Assembly: GCA_030762895.1 (NCBI GenBank)
Contig: CM061069.1
Location: 20,351,630 to 20,415,629 of the forward strand
DNA: 64,000 nt
Source: Sophora flavescens
Taxonomy: Eukaryota > Streptophyta > Magnoliopsida > Fabales > Fabaceae
Reading direction: 5' to 3'
The translations under genes and the position numbers were made by a program. Of the stretch, positions 34,501-44,853 are shown in pieces. How positions within the stretch are numbered: the stretch's first letter is position 1; every line of letters starts with the position of its first letter. Under the pieces are notes generated by a model. That model ran no database searches. It saw nothing but the letters and a program-made list of their open reading frames with translations, and had not been told where the DNA came from.

Positions 34501-37500
34501 GGTTTTAGCAATCCAACACTGGAGGCCTTACCTCTTAGGACAAAAGTTCACTGTGTTCACAGATCAAAAGAGCCTAAGGTACCTACTGGAGCAGAGAATA
34601 ACAACCCAAAATCAACAAAATTGGTTGGCCAAATTGCTGGGTTATGAGTTCGAGATTGTGTATATGGTAGGAGCATCAAATAGAGTTGCAGATGCTCTCT
34701 CTAGAAGGGATGAAGACAAAGACTTGCAAGGAATAACAAGATCTTTCTGGCCAGACATTGCAGACATTGATGAGGAAGTTAAAAAGGATCCAGTTTTGGC
34801 AAAAATCATGGAAGACTTGAAAGCTGACCCGGATTCCCATCCTCAATACACTCTGGAGCATAATAGACTGTACTACAAAGGAAGGTTAGTTTTGGCAGCT
34901 GATTCGGTTTGGATTCCCAAACTATTGCAGGAATTCCACACTTCCCCAATAGGAGGGCACTCGGGAATTTATAGAACTTACAGGAGAATGGAGCAATCTC
35001 TTTCTGGATTGGCATGAAAGGGGCCATAACAAAGTTTGTAGCAACTTGCCATGTATGCCAATGAAGCAAATATTTGGCGGCTTCTCCGACAGGGTTGCTG
35101 CAGCCTTTGCCTATTCCCAATGCAATTTGGGAGGAGCTCAGCATGGATTTTATTGTTGGGCTTCCCAAGTCCAAAGGTTTTGATGCTGTGTTAGTCGCGG
35201 TGGATAGGCTAAGCAAATATGGCCATTTTATCCTAATCAAACACCCATATTCCGCTCGATCCATTACTGAAGTGTTTGTTAAGGAAGTCATTCAGCTTCA
35301 TGGAGTACCAATTTCTATTGTCAGTGATAGAGACCCGACCTTCATGAGTCATTTCTGGCAGGAAATTTTCAGATTGCAGGGTACTACCTTAAATATGAGT
35401 ACCGCCTATCACCCTGAATCGGATGGGCAGACGGAGGTTCTTAATAGAACCTTGGAGACTTACCTAAGATGTTTCATTTCAGAACAGCCCAAAGCTTGGG
35501 CAGAATTCATTCCCTGGGCAGAATACTGGTACAACACTACATTTCAAAGTGCAGCTCATTGTACTCCCTTTGAGGTTGTTTATGGAAGACCTCCTCCTTC
35601 CCTTTCTAGATTTGTACCCGGAGAAGCCTTAGTGGAAGCGGTGGCCCAGGATCTAATGAATAGAGAAGCTTTGAAGCAGCTCAAGTTTCATTTGCAGAGG
35701 GCACAGAACCAAATGACCCATTATGCAAACTTGCATAGAAAGAAATCTCAGATTCAGGTTGGGGACTGGGTCTACCTTAAGATCAGGCCTCACAGACAAG
35801 GCTCCATGCCTACCAAGTTTCATCCTAAGCTATATGCGAGATATTATGGTCCCTACTTGGTTCTAAAGCAAGTTGGAGTGGTGGCGTTCAAGTTACAGCT
35901 CCCGAAACAGTCCCGAATTCACCCAGTATTTCATGTTTCCCAATTAAAAAAAGCTGCAGGTCACCATCCAGTGGAACCCGATCTGCCAACAGAATTGCAA
36001 GGCACTGCAAAAATTTATCAGCCCTCTCAGATTTTGGGCTCATGCACAAGTATTCGAGCAGGTTCAGAAGTCCCACAAGTGCTGGTACAGTGGCAAGGAA
36101 AGTCTCCGGAAGAAGCCACTTGGGAAGATGCATCCTCCATCAACAATCAATTTCCAGAATTCAACCTAGAGGACAAGGTTGCTTCTGAAGGAGGGAGTAT
36201 TGTTGGGTATGATGATTTTGGGCTACAGCCCAATGGGGAGAAGCTTCTGCAGGTTTATTATCGAAGGAAGAGAAGATCCAAGCAAATAGGAGATAAGGCC
36301 AAACCATGAAACTAATTGGATACGGTGTAGTTGTCAGGGTCAAAGTCTATCTCTGTTTTATAGGATCTAGATAAGTTAGTTATTCACTTTTTATAGGATC
36401 TAGATAAGTTAGCTATTCACTGTTTTATAGGATCTAGATAAGTTAGTTGTGTTTATTATTTTGGTTTTTAGGCTTCTGTTTTGGTTCTATTAATACCCCC
36501 TCTATTGGGGAGATTAGGGAAGACTATTTTGATATTAAATTAACTGGGCTATTCCAGTGTGAAAAGGAGAGTGCTCCTTTTGGGGGTAAACTTGTTTACC
36601 ATGGTTCTATTGTGCTCTTGATTCTTTATTCAATTAAGAGGAAGTTTCAGTATTCTAGTCCTTTGTGAGAGAGAGTTTTCTTTGTTAGGATTTCAGTTTT
36701 CCAGTTTCGGAAAGAGATTCCTAACAGAAATCATTCTCTGTGCAGGCATTGGCTCATTATTAATAAAAAGGATCTGTGGACATAAGTGCAATGCTCTCCC
36801 TCTAGCTGTTTCTGCTACTGTGTATGTAAAAGTGTAAGTGAATGCATCCTATTGGTGCAGCCAACCTCCTAAAGATTATAAAATGTTAGCATGTTTCAAC
36901 TCATCCATAAGTAGTTGAGTTATAATGCCACTCTACATCAAATTAATTTCACTGAATGCTCTGCCAATATGTTAATAATACCATTTGATTGGCCGTGAAA
37001 TACATTTATTTGAGGGCAAAGAAGATTTTTGAAAAAGTATCTTCCCCAGCCCCACAATTGACTGTTACTGCTAATTCTATTGATTTGATGTCTCATCATA
37101 TGGCAGAGCAGAAGTCCCACATGAGGTACCTGTGGAAAAAGGTTACCTCAAAAACCTCAAATTTCAAGCCTATTTTAGGACTGCAATGCTCTCATCTGCA
37201 GTATTTTGCTTAAAATTCTCCTCTGTGGTATTCTCGATGAACATGATTTTTAGCTTATATTTTCTAATACAAGTCAGTTAGGACAACTTGATCACACCCT
37301 AATATCAGTATATAAACCTGAAAGAATGGCTTGAAGTCTTTTGATGTTTCATATGTATAAATATAATCAATTAATTGTGGTCATGGTAACCCATCATTTT
37401 GAACAACAACCTCTTTGTTTGCATATCTTTATTTTTAAAGAAGCCATCAGATCGAAGCTATTTATCCATGTCCTAATTAAATAAATAAATAAAATACAAA

Positions 37501-38560
37501 AGCTGACATTAGAAAGATATACTAATGCTACTCCGCCATCCAGAGGTCAATAGAAAAGAATACTATTTGCTTTATCATTAACTGTGCACAGCCACAGTAA
37601 TCTTACCATGGATTACTTTCTCAGACTTAATCAGTAAGGAAATTTCAAGGTGTGTAAATTATGCTGAAAGCAGTGAGGGGGATAAAGGCTTTCTAAATCA
37701 ATTGGAATCAGAAACTGAAATCAAATGAAAAACATAGACTTGGAAACAAAGATATTTTTATTTGAAAAGTTGCATCAACACAATGAAGGTTACCAAGATT
37801 CCAAGAGATTAGGAGGAGATTCTGAAATGGAGGCGGGTTGTAATCGAATGTAGTACTTCTTTCATTCTTTGAGTGCTACAAATTCTATATCATTTATTCA
37901 TGAAAGAGACTGCAATTCCATTGTAAAACGTTGAACCGTACTGGATTATTAAACTATGACTGTATATATATATATATATATATTGTAAAATGGAAATCAA
38001 TTTACAGATTTTTTTTTAAAAAAATTCAAATAAGAGTAGGTTATCCACATCTGCAGTTTTCCTCTACTTAGATTTCCCCAGAACAGGCAAATTGTATCAT
38101 TTATCATAAGCCACCTTGCATGATATCCATCTCCCAAGTTGTGTTGGCAAAAAGAATGGAAGAGAACTAGTATTTGTGATATCAGTCTGATATCTTAGCC
38201 ACAACTATTTCAAGTAACACCTCATATAAATTGCTTGTTTGGTAATGTAAACATGAGTACCAAATTATTCAACTTTAATAAAGAGATACATCCAAAATGA
38301 CATTACATACCAGGAAAGATGGTAAATGGGGTTGCATGTCCTTTATCCAACAATTGTTCAACTCCTCTTACAGATTGCTTACTAGCAGCATAAGTGGAAA
38401 GCTCCAATGAAAAGGGTTTCACTTGGCCACAAGATTCCCCATAAACTGATTGTGATCCAAAGGCACTCCACCATGGAGCTGAAGTTACAGATGACAACTG
38501 TCCAACAGAATTGTGGACAATTCCTTCATGTTCTTTAAAATGTACAGTTTTCATCACCAT
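28511..38560 (-). CDS. NF-YA: Nuclear transcription factor Y subunit A (NF-YA)
   Basis: NF-YA is the CCAAT-recognising subunit of the nuclear NF-Y trimer. Five coding exons on the minus strand fit together in phase with GT/AG borders: 38,560-38,311; 30,760-30,636; 30,545-30,477; 29,600-29,460; 28,921-28,511 (996 bp, 331 residues plus stop). The start is the ATG giving MVMKTVHFKEHEG, matching family members beginning MAMQTVYFKEHEG. Exon 1 has SSVTSAPWWSAFGSQSVYGE; exon 3 encodes KYPYMDQFYGLFSTYGPQ. Exon 4 carries the A1 helix that binds NF-YB/NF-YC (YVNAKQYHGIIRRRQSRAKA). Exon 5 carries the DNA-binding A2 segment (YMHESRHLHAMRRPRGCGGR) and a Ser/Gly/Asn-rich tail. No stop or frameshift is seen. 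Intron 1 (7.55 kb) contains a complete LTR retrotransposon in antisense orientation. The two miR169-like sites in the 3' UTR imply post-transcriptional control. Confidence 0.9.
30964..30983. repeat. CT microsatellite
   Basis: A (CT)n run of about nine to ten units in NF-YA intron 1, close to the LTR element. Confidence 0.8.
31153..31645 (+). repeat. 5' LTR of Reina-like element
   Basis: 493 bp, TG...CA ends. It contains two tandem copies of a ~33-bp unit (ttttataggatctagataag...) at about 31,308-31,370. Confidence 0.85.
31682..36309 (+). pseudogene. gag-pol: Reina-like gag-pol polyprotein, interrupted
   Basis: A single frame from ATG 31,682 covers gag to RNase H, with stops at 31,946 (TAG), about 32,067 (TAG), 32,534 (TAA), about 32,594 (TGA), 33,701 (TAG) and 34,136 (TAG). 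A one-base shift near 34,997 and a TGA near 35,063 precede an open integrase frame to TGA at 36,307. Motifs in order: unusual knuckle CYHCGLAFGPGHRC (about 32,640-32,682); protease LIDSGASHNF (about 32,911); RT IDLKAGYHQIRM and catalytic FFDDILVYS (about 33,934-33,960); RNase H ECDASGKGIG; integrase MDFIVGLP, SDRDPTF and QTEVLNR (catalytic D, D and E present); and chromodomain VLVQWQGKSPEEATWED (about 36,080-36,130). Catalytic residues are intact, but the stops block translation. Confidence 0.85.
36201..36726 (+). repeat. 3' LTR of Reina-like element
   Basis: 526 bp, identical in plan to the 5' LTR but with three rather than two copies of the 33-bp ttttataggatctagataag unit (about 36,356-36,450), which accounts for the whole 33-bp length difference. 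Confidence 0.85.
37963..37983. repeat. TA microsatellite
   Basis: About ten TA units within NF-YA intron 1. Confidence 0.8.
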
Positions 38561-39450
38561 ATTTATATAGTCCTCCAAAATGCTCCAAATGATGATTTCT
38601 TACAAGGTAATATTGTTTGTGTAAAGTAAACTACTTCCTGGAAGCAAAGGTTGAAAAGTAAGTACCAACACAAGTGAAAATATCAATATACAGTTTAAAA
38701 TAACAATTTTCCAATGAGAAGAAATAAGTTTTACCTCAGATTTTATCAAGTCTTCAGTTTATGCTTCAAGAAGGAGGAGCTGAGTTGAAAAATAAAACAT
38801 AAATAGGAAATTTCAATTGTCATAGCTTAACAATAAAAATCTATAAAGAGGGGGTTTAAGAATTATTCCAGGAAGCCCCAGGAAAAAAAACTCAACTTTA
38901 ATGCTCCAAAATGGAACATAAAAGTGAAGATAAAAAGACAAAAGTAAGTTGAGAAAATTAAATTATTTTTTCTAAAAAAAAAACCCAAAAACATGCACTG
39001 TAAAAAAGAGCACAAAAGTCAAGCTCAGTAGATTGACTTGGCAAGACCCACTAATTACTTCCAACAAGAAGAAGCAACAAAGAAAGAAGAAACACTTACA
39101 TACGAGAGTGAGTGGTAGAAGCAGAAGAAGGAGTAGCAGCATCGGTTTCTACGAAGAAGCAGATAAACCCATCAAGTTGGAGCCATGTCGGTACAAAATG
39201 AAGCAAAAGCACACACACTGATACACACACAAAAGAGAGAGGGAGAGAGAGAGGCTATGGAAGAGGAAGCAATGAAAGCGTACTGAGTAGAAGGTAAACC
39301 ACCAATGGGACTTTGGCTTTCATGGATTGCAAGGACACCCACCCTTTTTAGTCCTAGGTTGGTGCTTCTATTTTTTATTTGTAAATCCCTGTCACTCTTC
39401 ACTCCTTCGTTGACATGGACACATTTTTGGTTTGTAACGCGAAACTGAGG
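38561..39450 (-). promoter_or_regulatory. Probable NF-YA 5' UTR exons and promoter
   Basis: Upstream of the start codon the minus strand has donor-like junctions CTGAG|GTAAAAC (about 38,734) and TCGTAT|GTAAGTG (about 39,100), with CT-rich leader-like sequence before them (39,105-39,290), suggesting a spliced 5' UTR. No clear TATA box is seen. The limits are inferred. Confidence 0.4.
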
Positions 39451-39507
39451 AGAGTAATCAAATTGAAGGGCTAACCAGATTTTTCTCCAATAGAGTCAGG
39501 GAGTGAA

Positions 39508-39840
39508 CGATAGGACGTGAATTTGAGAAAGAAGTTGAATTCCTATTTAACAGGAAAGCCTAGAAGGAGAAAGAGTTTTTGACCCATTTTCTTCTAACTT
39601 TCATTCCAGTCATTATTGGTTTATATAATCAATTTATAAATAATAAATTCAATACAATTTACCCTACTATTAAGGATCTAAGGACACATGACATTACAAA
39701 CTATTAATAATAAATTGTAAATGCAAATTATAATAAACTATATTATTCTGAAATATTCCTAATGTTAAAGATATCGAGGCTTGAGGCTTCTACCTCTCTT
39801 TTGGGCTTGGTACTAGGAGCCCCTATCTTGTCTCGTATTA
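39508..39840 (-). repeat. 3' LTR of composite element
   Basis: 333 bp, aligned with 44,108-44,440 over its whole length (shared blocks such as ctattaaggatctaaggaca and gaggcttct...ctctcttttgggctt). The outer end is mutated (cgatagg for tgatagg; terminal tatta for tatca). Confidence 0.75.
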
Positions 39841-39925
39841 TTACTGACCCCTTCAGACTGATCTTGTCCTCAGGATCATAATGCAGTACTGGACAAGTCA
39901 TCACATGCTCAATAGGGACTTTGCT
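39841..39925 (-). pseudogene. Gypsy pol C-terminal remnant
   Basis: On the minus strand this reads SKVPIEHVMTCPVLHYDPEDKISLKG, split here as SKVPIEHVMTCP and HYDPEDKISLKG, directly before the 3' LTR. Such a 'PEDK(I/V)...G' end is typical of gypsy polyproteins whose last codons overlap the polypurine tract. The rest of pol is missing, showing that the element once had one. Confidence 0.5.
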
Positions 39926-40029
39926 ACTACAGGGTGCCTTCCAATCAGACCTTCACCCTCTGCTCACCAAGTCATCTCCACCTTCACCCTCTTCTACTCA
40001 TTTGCCACAGTCTGACTCTTCCCCATGTC

Positions 40030-41670
40030 CCTCTCCCACTCAGTCTGCTAATACTCGATCACCCTATGGCTGCAAGGTCCAAAACTGGACATTTACCTCC
40101 CAAACAGTTTCTCGGTCATGTTGAACCCAGGACTGTCAAAGAGGCTCTCTCTAGTCCTCCTTGGCTAGCAGCCATGAAGGATGAGCACAATGCTCTCCTT
40201 AAGAACAACACTTGGTCATTAGTACCTCTTCCACCAAACAGAATAGCAATTGGCTGCAAGTGGGTCTTCCGAGTCAAGGAAAACCCAGATGGGACTGTGA
40301 ACAAGTTCAAGGCCAGATTAGTGGCCAAGGGGTTTCATCAGCAACACGGGTTTGATTTTTATGATACTTTCTCCCAAGTTGTTCAACCCATGACTATCAG
40401 GATCATTTTATCTTTGGCTATCACTCACAAATAATGGACCATCAAACAAGTTGATGTTAATAATGCGTTTTTGAATGGGGTTCTCAATGAAGAAGTATAC
40501 ATGGTTCAGCCTCCTGGCTTTGAACACATTGACAGAAATCTGGTATGCAAACTGCATAAAGCCCTGTATGGACTCAAGCAGGCACCTCGGGCTTGGTATG
40601 AAAACCTTGCCTCTGCCCTCTTACACTATGGATTTGTCACTAGCAAGTGTGACCCTTCCCTCTTTATCTACTCCAAGAATTGTATTTCCCTATATGTGTT
40701 GGTGTATGTACATGATATCATCATCACTAGTTCATCACCTTCTTTAATCACTGATCTAATTCAGAAGTTGAACCAACAGTTTGCTCTCAAGGAGCTTGGC
40801 AACCTAGACTACTTCCTTGGGGTTGAGGTGTCCCATCTCTCCAATGGTGCTCTGCTACTCACCCAAAGCAAGTACATCCGAGACTTGCTGTCCAAAGCAC
40901 AAATGTCTGATGCAAAGGGAATCTCATCTCCCATGATTAACAACAGCAAGCTCACCAAGCATGGCACAGATACTATGGCAGACCCCCACTTGTACAGATC
41001 AATTGTTGGAGCTCTTCAGTATGCCACCCTTACTCGGCCAGACATTGCTTTCAGTGCCAACAAGGTTTGTCAATTCATGGCTAATCCTCTTGATACTCAT
41101 TAGCAAGCTGTGAAACGTATCCTCAGATATCTCAAAGGCTCAATTCATCATGGTCTACTTCTACACCCTGCTGCTTTAGCCACTGCCTTTCCTTTGCTAG
41201 CCTATTGTGATGCTGACTGGGCCAGTGACCCGGATGACAGAAGATCCACCTCTGGATCCTGCATTTTCTTCGGTCCTAATCTTGTCTCTTGGTGCTCTAA
41301 GAAACAACAGTTGGTATCCCGATCCAGCACAGAGGCCGAGTATCGCAGCATGGCCAACACCACTGCTGAGACTATTTGGATTCAGTCTTTGCTCATTGAA
41401 CTCAGAGCCCCCTTTACTGCTCCAAAGCTTCCGTGTGACAACCTCAGTGCTGTTAACCTAGCTCATAACCCAATTCTCCATGATCGAACTAAACACATGG
41501 AGCCGGATATTTATTTTGTCCGTGAGAAGGTCCTCTCAAAAGCATTGTCTGTCATCCATGTTCCAAGCTCGAATCAGCTAGCAGATTGCCTGACCAAGCC
41601 CCTCTCCTCATCCAAATTCACTGAATTAAGAGTCAAGCTCAATGTGGTTTCATCTCAGCAACCACCTTGA
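40030..41670 (+). pseudogene. pol: Copia reverse transcriptase and RNase H
   Basis: RT (RVT_2) motifs: EALSSPPWLAAMKDEHNAL, TWSLVPLPPNR, GCKWVFRVKENPDG, KARLVAKGFHQQHGFDF, then a stop at 40,432-40,434, KQVDVNNAFLNG and ALYGLKQAPRAWY. The catalytic box reads YVHD (40,705-40,716) where the family has YVDD, so RT is dead. After a stop at 41,101-41,103 comes RNase H: YCDADWASDPDDRRSTSG, SRSSTEAEYRSMA, DNLSAVNLAHNP and KHMEPDIYFVRE, ending at TGA 41,668. The start is open because the 5' end is truncated. Confidence 0.8.
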
Positions 41671-41685
41671 CCTTGAGGGGAGGAT

Positions 41686-41898
41686 ATTATAGTATACGCA
41701 TAGTTGTAGCTTAGTTGTACACACATAACTGAATGTGCTGAGTCAGCAACATTCAGTTATGTTAGTTATAGTTTAACTGCTCTAAGCAGTTACATTGTAA
41801 GGCTATATAAAGCCCCCTCTGTACATTGAATCAAGAACTGAATACAAAATATCAGATATCATTTTTTCAGTTTCTCCTCTCTCTCACTCTATGATACA
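41686..41898 (+). repeat. Probable copia 3' LTR
   Basis: A 213-bp AT-rich segment after the polypurine tract with an internal inverted pair (tcagttatg ... ) and a TATATAAAG box. It ends at about tgataca, where PPR-like sequence resumes. No second LTR is available for comparison. Confidence 0.4.
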
Positions 41899-42035
41899 CT
41901 CTATTAGGGCTTATTCCTTCCTCTTGCATTTGTCTTAAAATTTTCAAGGAGCTTGCAACATCCTCAAGAGTGCATAAAGATCTAATCAATATGACATTTG
42001 GATTGATGCCACATTCAATCAACCCAGTAAAGCAA
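41899..42035 (-). pseudogene. Captured pentatricopeptide-repeat (PPR) gene fragment
   Basis: On the minus strand one frame reads GLIECGINPNVI, then IRSLCTLEDVASSLKILRQM and QEEGISPN. The spacing G-I-x-PNV ... LI-x-x-LC ... A/S-x-x-L-x-x-M-x-x-x-G-I-x-P matches slightly more than one PPR unit, the helical repeat of organellar RNA-binding proteins. It is too short to place in a subfamily and is cut by the copia LTR. This is a fragment, not a gene. Confidence 0.55.
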
Positions 42036-42109
42036 AAAAAAAATCCTCTATAAACTCAGCTGCACCAAACATAAGCCCATCAACCCAAATTGGGTTAATG
42101 GTTTTCATA

Positions 42110-42545
42110 TGGGGAGGTCTTGTGTATCTCATATGATCTCCAGTCATTTATGCAATACCTCTTATATTATCACTAATGGGACCATAAGCATCAATGGCAA
42201 AACTAGTGGCAATGATAATGACCGTTCCAAGTGTTACAACAACAATTCCATACATTGTTGTAAGGCTGAATCTTACATAAGTAGCAATGGCAATAGCAAT
42301 TATTTGGCTCACTTTTTGCATTTCGAACAGATTTGTTGCAAGAAGAGTTGTGATCAAGCAACCCGCAAGTCCCGTTGAACTTAAGATAAGAGGATATAGC
42401 CTAGATGTGTAGTCATGATTTGCTCCAAATGATGATATGCATGCAACAAATAAAGATGCACATGATGATTCTGCACAAGACCCAATCAAGTTCGAACCCA
42501 TGCCAGCAATATCTCTAACATTGTTTCCTACATTACCTACAATAA
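42110..42545 (-). pseudogene. Captured vacuolar H+-pyrophosphatase (type I) fragment
   Basis: V-PPase pumps protons into the vacuole using pyrophosphate. On the minus strand the frame reads VGNVGNNVRDIAGMGSNL, GSCAESSCASLFVACISSFG, then LLATNLFEMQKV. It jumps directly to IAIAIATYVRFSLTTMYGI and ATSFAIDAYGPISDN, followed by a stop. The intact enzyme has DNVGDNVGDIAGMGSDL here, so catalytic-region aspartates are replaced (for example VGNNVRD for VGDNVGD). About 100 residues between the two blocks are absent with no intron visible, suggesting a spliced or internally deleted copy. It is embedded in a retroelement and fused in frame to unrelated leader codons (to 42,753). Not functional. Confidence 0.75.
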
Positions 42546-43433
42546 CCTTTATTTGTTCGATCAACCAAAGTTGTGCAGAAAATGCATAGACTAAAGGCTT
42601 TGTTTGCTTCAGTAGAAATAAGGCCCAAACTGTGAGGAGCCCAAATTGGTAACAAAGCTCATCAAGCAATTTTCCTTCAGCAAAACTGAGGCCCAACTTG
42701 TGATTAGGCCCAAATTGTTGTTGAAAGCTAGCAAATAAAATTCCTTCAGCCAATGACCCATTTCCTACAAAACCCTAAGTTGTTGTTGGGATCTAATGCC
42801 CTAAGGCACCCATGACCAGCATGCGGCTGCTCCTGGTGGCGGCGCCGTTGCCGGACGAGAGACCGTTGACGGCGGTAGACTGAACCGGACAGAATAAGGC
42901 GGTGACACATGTGGCAGAGGCGGAGAAGATGCACTCCCAGGGTTGTTCTGTGGTTTGAGGCTCCAAGGTACCCCAAGACCAGCTAGATGCTGGTCTTGGT
43001 GGCATTGCCTTCACCTGGAAGAAGATCCGCACCGGCGACGTTCGCGCTTGTACTGAGGAAGGTGGAAATGCACTGGAAGTCAAAACCGAAATCGAAATGG
43101 GACGCCTTGACGGAGATCTCCGATCACGAAGACGGCGGCAAAAGGCGGTGATAGCCCCGCCGGGATCGAAGCAGAAGAACACGAAGGTCCCCTTCAGTGA
43201 TTATCCTATTCCCTGTGGAGCCCCAAGTTCGATCTATGTGTCAAAGCTCCAGGGAACCCATAGCGGTCATGGCGGTGAGGAAGGAACTCGTGGTGGGAGC
43301 CACTGCAGCGTAACCAGAGGATGGTGTTTTCGCCATCGCCAGGGGGGTTGCTTCCAATGATGATTCAACGAAGTAGACGACGACGCCGGGTCGGGACGGA
43401 GGTGTGGGCGAAATCATCGTTGGAGGCGCGCAA
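42546..43433 (-). mobile_element. GC-rich internal region of composite element, unassigned
   Basis: Unusually GC-rich for the window from about 42,800 to 43,430, with alanine/serine/arginine-rich frames and no recognisable domain. Two tagged repeats of 'caattt(g)ggcc' type occur at 42,640-42,720. It could be element leader or further captured host exon sequence. Confidence 0.35.
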
Positions 43434-44085
43434 TCATGGCAACGAATGCTTGCTCAGTCGTGTAGCCACCGTTGTCTCGTTCCTTAACCCCTTCTGACTT
43501 AACTCCAACTGTGCAACCACTGAAGTACGGTTTAAGACCGGCTCTGCCGTCGGTTTGGTCACCGATGCGGGAAGGCCATCTGTCTCATGGCGTGGATCAA
43601 CCACGGTGAGTGAACCATGACGGGTTAGGTCCTTTTGGGGTTGGGGTACCTGGATCGGGGTGGTGGGGACAATTACTGGGTTGAACGAATTTAAAGGGGC
43701 CAAAGAAATCACAGGAACATTGGAGTGGTCCGCGGAGGGCAGAGTTGGATGGGAGTGGGGGTTTTCTGCCATTGATAATGCAACAAGGTTTGGCTTGGGG
43801 ATGGCAATGGGGATATGGTTTGGGTGCTGTGGGGAGTGGGTTTTCTTAACAGTGATGGGGGAACTTGTAGTTGAGTGTTCTCATTGTGGAATTGTAGAGG
43901 GTTGATGTCGAATCTGGGTACTCAGGGATTGGAATGAACGGAGAAGGAATTCATGGTGACGTTGCTCTGAAAGGTTGAAGTCAGTGACCATTTTAGTGAG
44001 GGCGTTGATGGATTCTAGGAGTTGGGTGAGGTCTGATTTTTGGCAATGGTTATGCATTTTTTTTTTTGTTGATGAATGACATTGA
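43377..44085 (-). pseudogene. Leader/gag-like ORF of composite element
   Basis: The frame starts on the minus strand near 44,056 just after the LTR and PBS-like sequence, reading MHNHCQKSDLTQLLESINAL then FNLSEQRHHEFLLRSFQ, a short coiled-coil-like start like that of several legume gypsy gags. A stop near 43,885 splits it from the Pro/Ser/Thr-rich part (MAENPHSHPTLPSADHSN ...) ending at 43,434. No zinc knuckle is seen. The product is unknown. Confidence 0.4.
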
Positions 44086-44107
44086 GTTGCAAGGATGAAA
44101 GCACCAA

Positions 44108-44440
44108 TGATAGGAAGTGAATTTAAGAGAGAAGTTGAATTCCTTTTGAATAGGAAAGCCTAAAGGGAGAGAGAGTTTTTGACCAATTTTCTTCTTACTT
44201 TCATTCATATCACTATTGGTTTATATAACCAATTTACAAATAACAAACTCAATACAATTTACCATACTATTAAGGATCTAAGGACACATGGCATAACAAA
44301 CTACTAATAATTAATTGTAAATGCAAAAATATAATAAACTATATTATTCTAGAATATTCCTAATGTTAAGATATTGAAGCTTGAGGCTTCTGACTCTCTT
44401 TTGGGCTTGACACTAGAAACCCCAATCTTGTCTCGTATCA
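44108..44440 (-). repeat. 5' LTR of composite element
   Basis: 333 bp with tgatagg...cgtatca ends, followed on the minus strand by ttggtgctttcatcc, the sequence that follows the LTR in many legume gypsy elements. Confidence 0.75.
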
Positions 44441-44806
44441 TTGAACCTCTGACCACTTACTTAAGAGGTCCGAGCTGGTTATCACTCGGACTAACCACAT
44501 GTTGATATTAATACACTCTAGCATTTTAAATTTTTTTTTACCGAAGCATTTTAAGTTAAAATTATATTGATTTCTTTTCATTTTTCATTTAATTACTTCA
44601 GTGTATTTTTTTTTCAAAAGTTATATTTATATTTTTATAAAATATGTAAGTGTTATATCAAGGTTAATATAATTTTTGAAACAATAATAATATTTAGTTT
44701 AATTAATTCAAATCTCTTAAGAAACCAGTGTAATTTACTGTTAATTCAAATAATGATTTATAAGTTGACAAGGGCAGAGCTAAATTATTTATATGAAAAT
44801 AAATAC

Positions 44807-44853
<47 letters not shown>

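Larger units (their letters stand above)
31153..36726 (+). mobile_element. Reina-like Ty3-gypsy chromovirus in NF-YA intron 1
   Basis: A complete 5,574-bp element with LTRs at 31,153-31,645 and 36,201-36,726 (TGTTGGG ... CCTAACA) and a perfect 5-bp duplication GAAAT at 31,148-31,152 and 36,727-36,731. A polypurine tract (gaaggagggagt) precedes the 3' LTR at 36,187-36,198. By eye the LTRs differ by about eight substitutions and one 33-bp unit, so the insertion is recent. Size, short LTRs and a C-terminal chromodomain point to the Reina lineage. It lies opposite to the host gene's transcription and is spliced out with the intron if that gene works. Confidence 0.85.
39926..41898 (+). mobile_element. 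5'-truncated Ty1/copia element
   Basis: Contains the copia RT/RNase H region, a polypurine-type sequence (ttgaggggaggat, 41,673-41,685) and a probable 3' LTR (about 41,686-41,898) with TATATAAAG at about 41,804. Gag and integrase are missing. It lies in opposite orientation inside the composite element and interrupts the PPR-like fragment. Confidence 0.65.
39508..44440 (-). mobile_element. Gene-carrying composite LTR retrotransposon
   Basis: Two 333-bp direct repeats (39,508-39,840 and 44,108-44,440) with TGATA...TATCA-type ends and near-identical 5-bp flanks (gtgaa / ttgaa) delimit the element. On the minus strand the 5' LTR is followed by ttggtgctttcatccttgc and a leader ORF, and the 3' LTR is preceded by the last codons of a gypsy pol. 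Between these lie fragments of a vacuolar H+-pyrophosphatase and a PPR-like gene, and an opposite-strand copia remnant. Most of gag-pol is gone, so it is non-autonomous. Confidence 0.7.

Noticed and set aside
38561..38578. A longer NF-YA N-terminus using an upstream TTG
   Set aside because: TTG is not a normal plant start; the ATG at 38,560 matches the family N-terminus (M-x-M-x-TV-x-FKEHEG).
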